Below, piece by piece: positions 59,105-60,000 of a stretch of DNA of 60,000 nt. Source of the DNA: Nymphaea colorata (taxonomy: Eukaryota > Streptophyta > Magnoliopsida > Nymphaeales > Nymphaeaceae). A program made the translations under genes and the position numbers. How positions within the stretch are numbered: position 1 is the stretch's first letter; each line of letters begins with the position of its first letter. A model generated the notes under the pieces. The model was given only the letters and a program-made list of their open reading frames with translations. It did not search any database and was not told where the DNA came from. The stretch lies in contig NC_045149.1 of assembly GCF_008831285.2 (NCBI RefSeq), positions 20,353,035 through 20,413,034 of the forward strand, written 5' to 3'.

Positions 59105-59700
59105 GGAAAGGAACAACACAAAACTCTTTGCTCGCACTTTCAAGAGAGGGTTAAAAACAACAAGGAAGAAGACAAATATTTACGTGGTTCTCCGCAATAA
59201 TCTCCTACGTCTACGATCGCACAGATCTTTTTTCTATTCACACTCACAGATAAACCCAAACACTTTCAGAAAAGAAGACAAAGAAAAAACTGCGGCCCTC
59301 CTCTCAACATAAGGATTAGGGCGAAACTCGCATTTGTATAAAATGACATAAATGTCCAGTATAGATCAAGTTCCATACACCAACAATATCGCCTGGTTTT
59401 CCTCCCCTTTTCTTACATTTTTTAAATCTAAAACTTCTTGGTAGCTCGAGGTTTTTTACAAGAAAAACAAGCCTGGCCGAAGACACCGTGGATAAAATCA
59501 TAAACCAGATACAATCAATACCAAACAATCCCAATGATTCTAAAACTTGTCATAACGTTGCAAAGTTCCTGAATCCCAAAACCAACAAATCTTGTGATGT
59601 TGCAGCTTGTACATATTTGAACAGGAACCTCTCCCTCGTTGAACAGAAAATCTTGCAAGATTACTTCGATAGCCATCGCTTCTGAGAAGGTATAGAAGAA
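59105..59700. mobile_element. Possible LTR-retrotransposon fragment
   Basis: GATAAATATTTACGTGGTTC-like sequence (ATTTACGTGGTTCTCCGCAA at 59177-59196) followed by CTCCTACGTCTACG resembles sequence I associate with the LTRs of many plant copia elements. A later CTGGCCGAAGACACCGTGGA also has that flavour. A 65-residue frame at 59488-59685 could be a remnant of gag-like coding sequence but has no clear motif. The right-hand border is not visible. Confidence 0.3.
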
Positions 59701-60000
59701 GCTGCTGGTTTTTGCTGTTCGTATTCCGGGTCAAAAGAAACCTGTTCTCTCGGTTCATGGTGCCTTCTCTAGCCCCATCAACAATCCTGTGTTCAGCCTT
59801 CTTCAAACTGGAAACTGGAGCACAGGACAAATTAGAAGCAATAGAAAGAGAAAACAAAAGTAAACTGCACATACGCTCCAATTAATTATGGTGTTCAGAT
59901 TCTTGCTTGGTAAGTTGGTATGGTTTTAGTTGCCATTTTACCTGACTTCTAATTACATGTAATTGGAGAAACAAGAAATATAGCGGCCAAAAATTTTCTG

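Overview
The window is nuclear DNA of a flowering plant. It is AT-rich, its genes carry GT-AG introns inside long introns and repeat-filled spacers, and the three recognisable gene families are plant versions. No bacterial, organellar or viral block was seen. The species cannot be named from the sequence; the wide introns and repeat types fit a non-grass angiosperm with a medium-sized genome.

Positions 1-25044 (+ strand) hold almost all of MED13, the large subunit of the Mediator CDK8 kinase module. I could join 21 coding exons by hand into one open frame of 5,937 nt (1,978 codons plus stop), close to the usual length of plant MED13. Only the short first coding exon is missing and must lie upstream of the window. 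Two introns need GC-AG rather than GT-AG borders. Five introns exceed 1.5 kb. They hold transposon insertions, a minisatellite and microsatellites, including three related insertions with GGGTAC-rich ends. Two of these have perfect 8-bp target-site duplications, and the third is interrupted by a different 8-bp-TSD element.

Positions 25045-33430 are spacer with microsatellites, a small inverted repeat and two degenerate elements rich in GAGCTCGA. A GC-rich, intronless gene for a secreted pectin methylesterase/invertase inhibitor (PMEI) lies at 33431-34030 (- strand). Positions 34031-44850 are repeat-rich spacer with SINE-like copies, two tandem repeats and a 319-bp hAT-type MITE with a perfect 8-bp TSD.

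A CT-rich leader at about 44860-44979, followed by a probable 5' UTR intron, leads to a single-exon gene (47066-47986, + strand) for an NDUFAF6-like complex I assembly factor of the squalene/phytoene synthase fold. A second, diverged PMEI gene lies at 52093-52713 (- strand). The rest, to 60000, is spacer with SINE-like copies, microsatellites and a possible LTR fragment at the right edge.

The genes do not form a pathway. MED13 acts in nuclear transcription, the NDUFAF6 homologue in mitochondria, and the two PMEI-type proteins in the cell wall or secretory system. I found no convincing new multi-gene system. The most notable features are the transposon families in the MED13 introns, the two GC-AG introns, and the contrast between the two PMEI genes.
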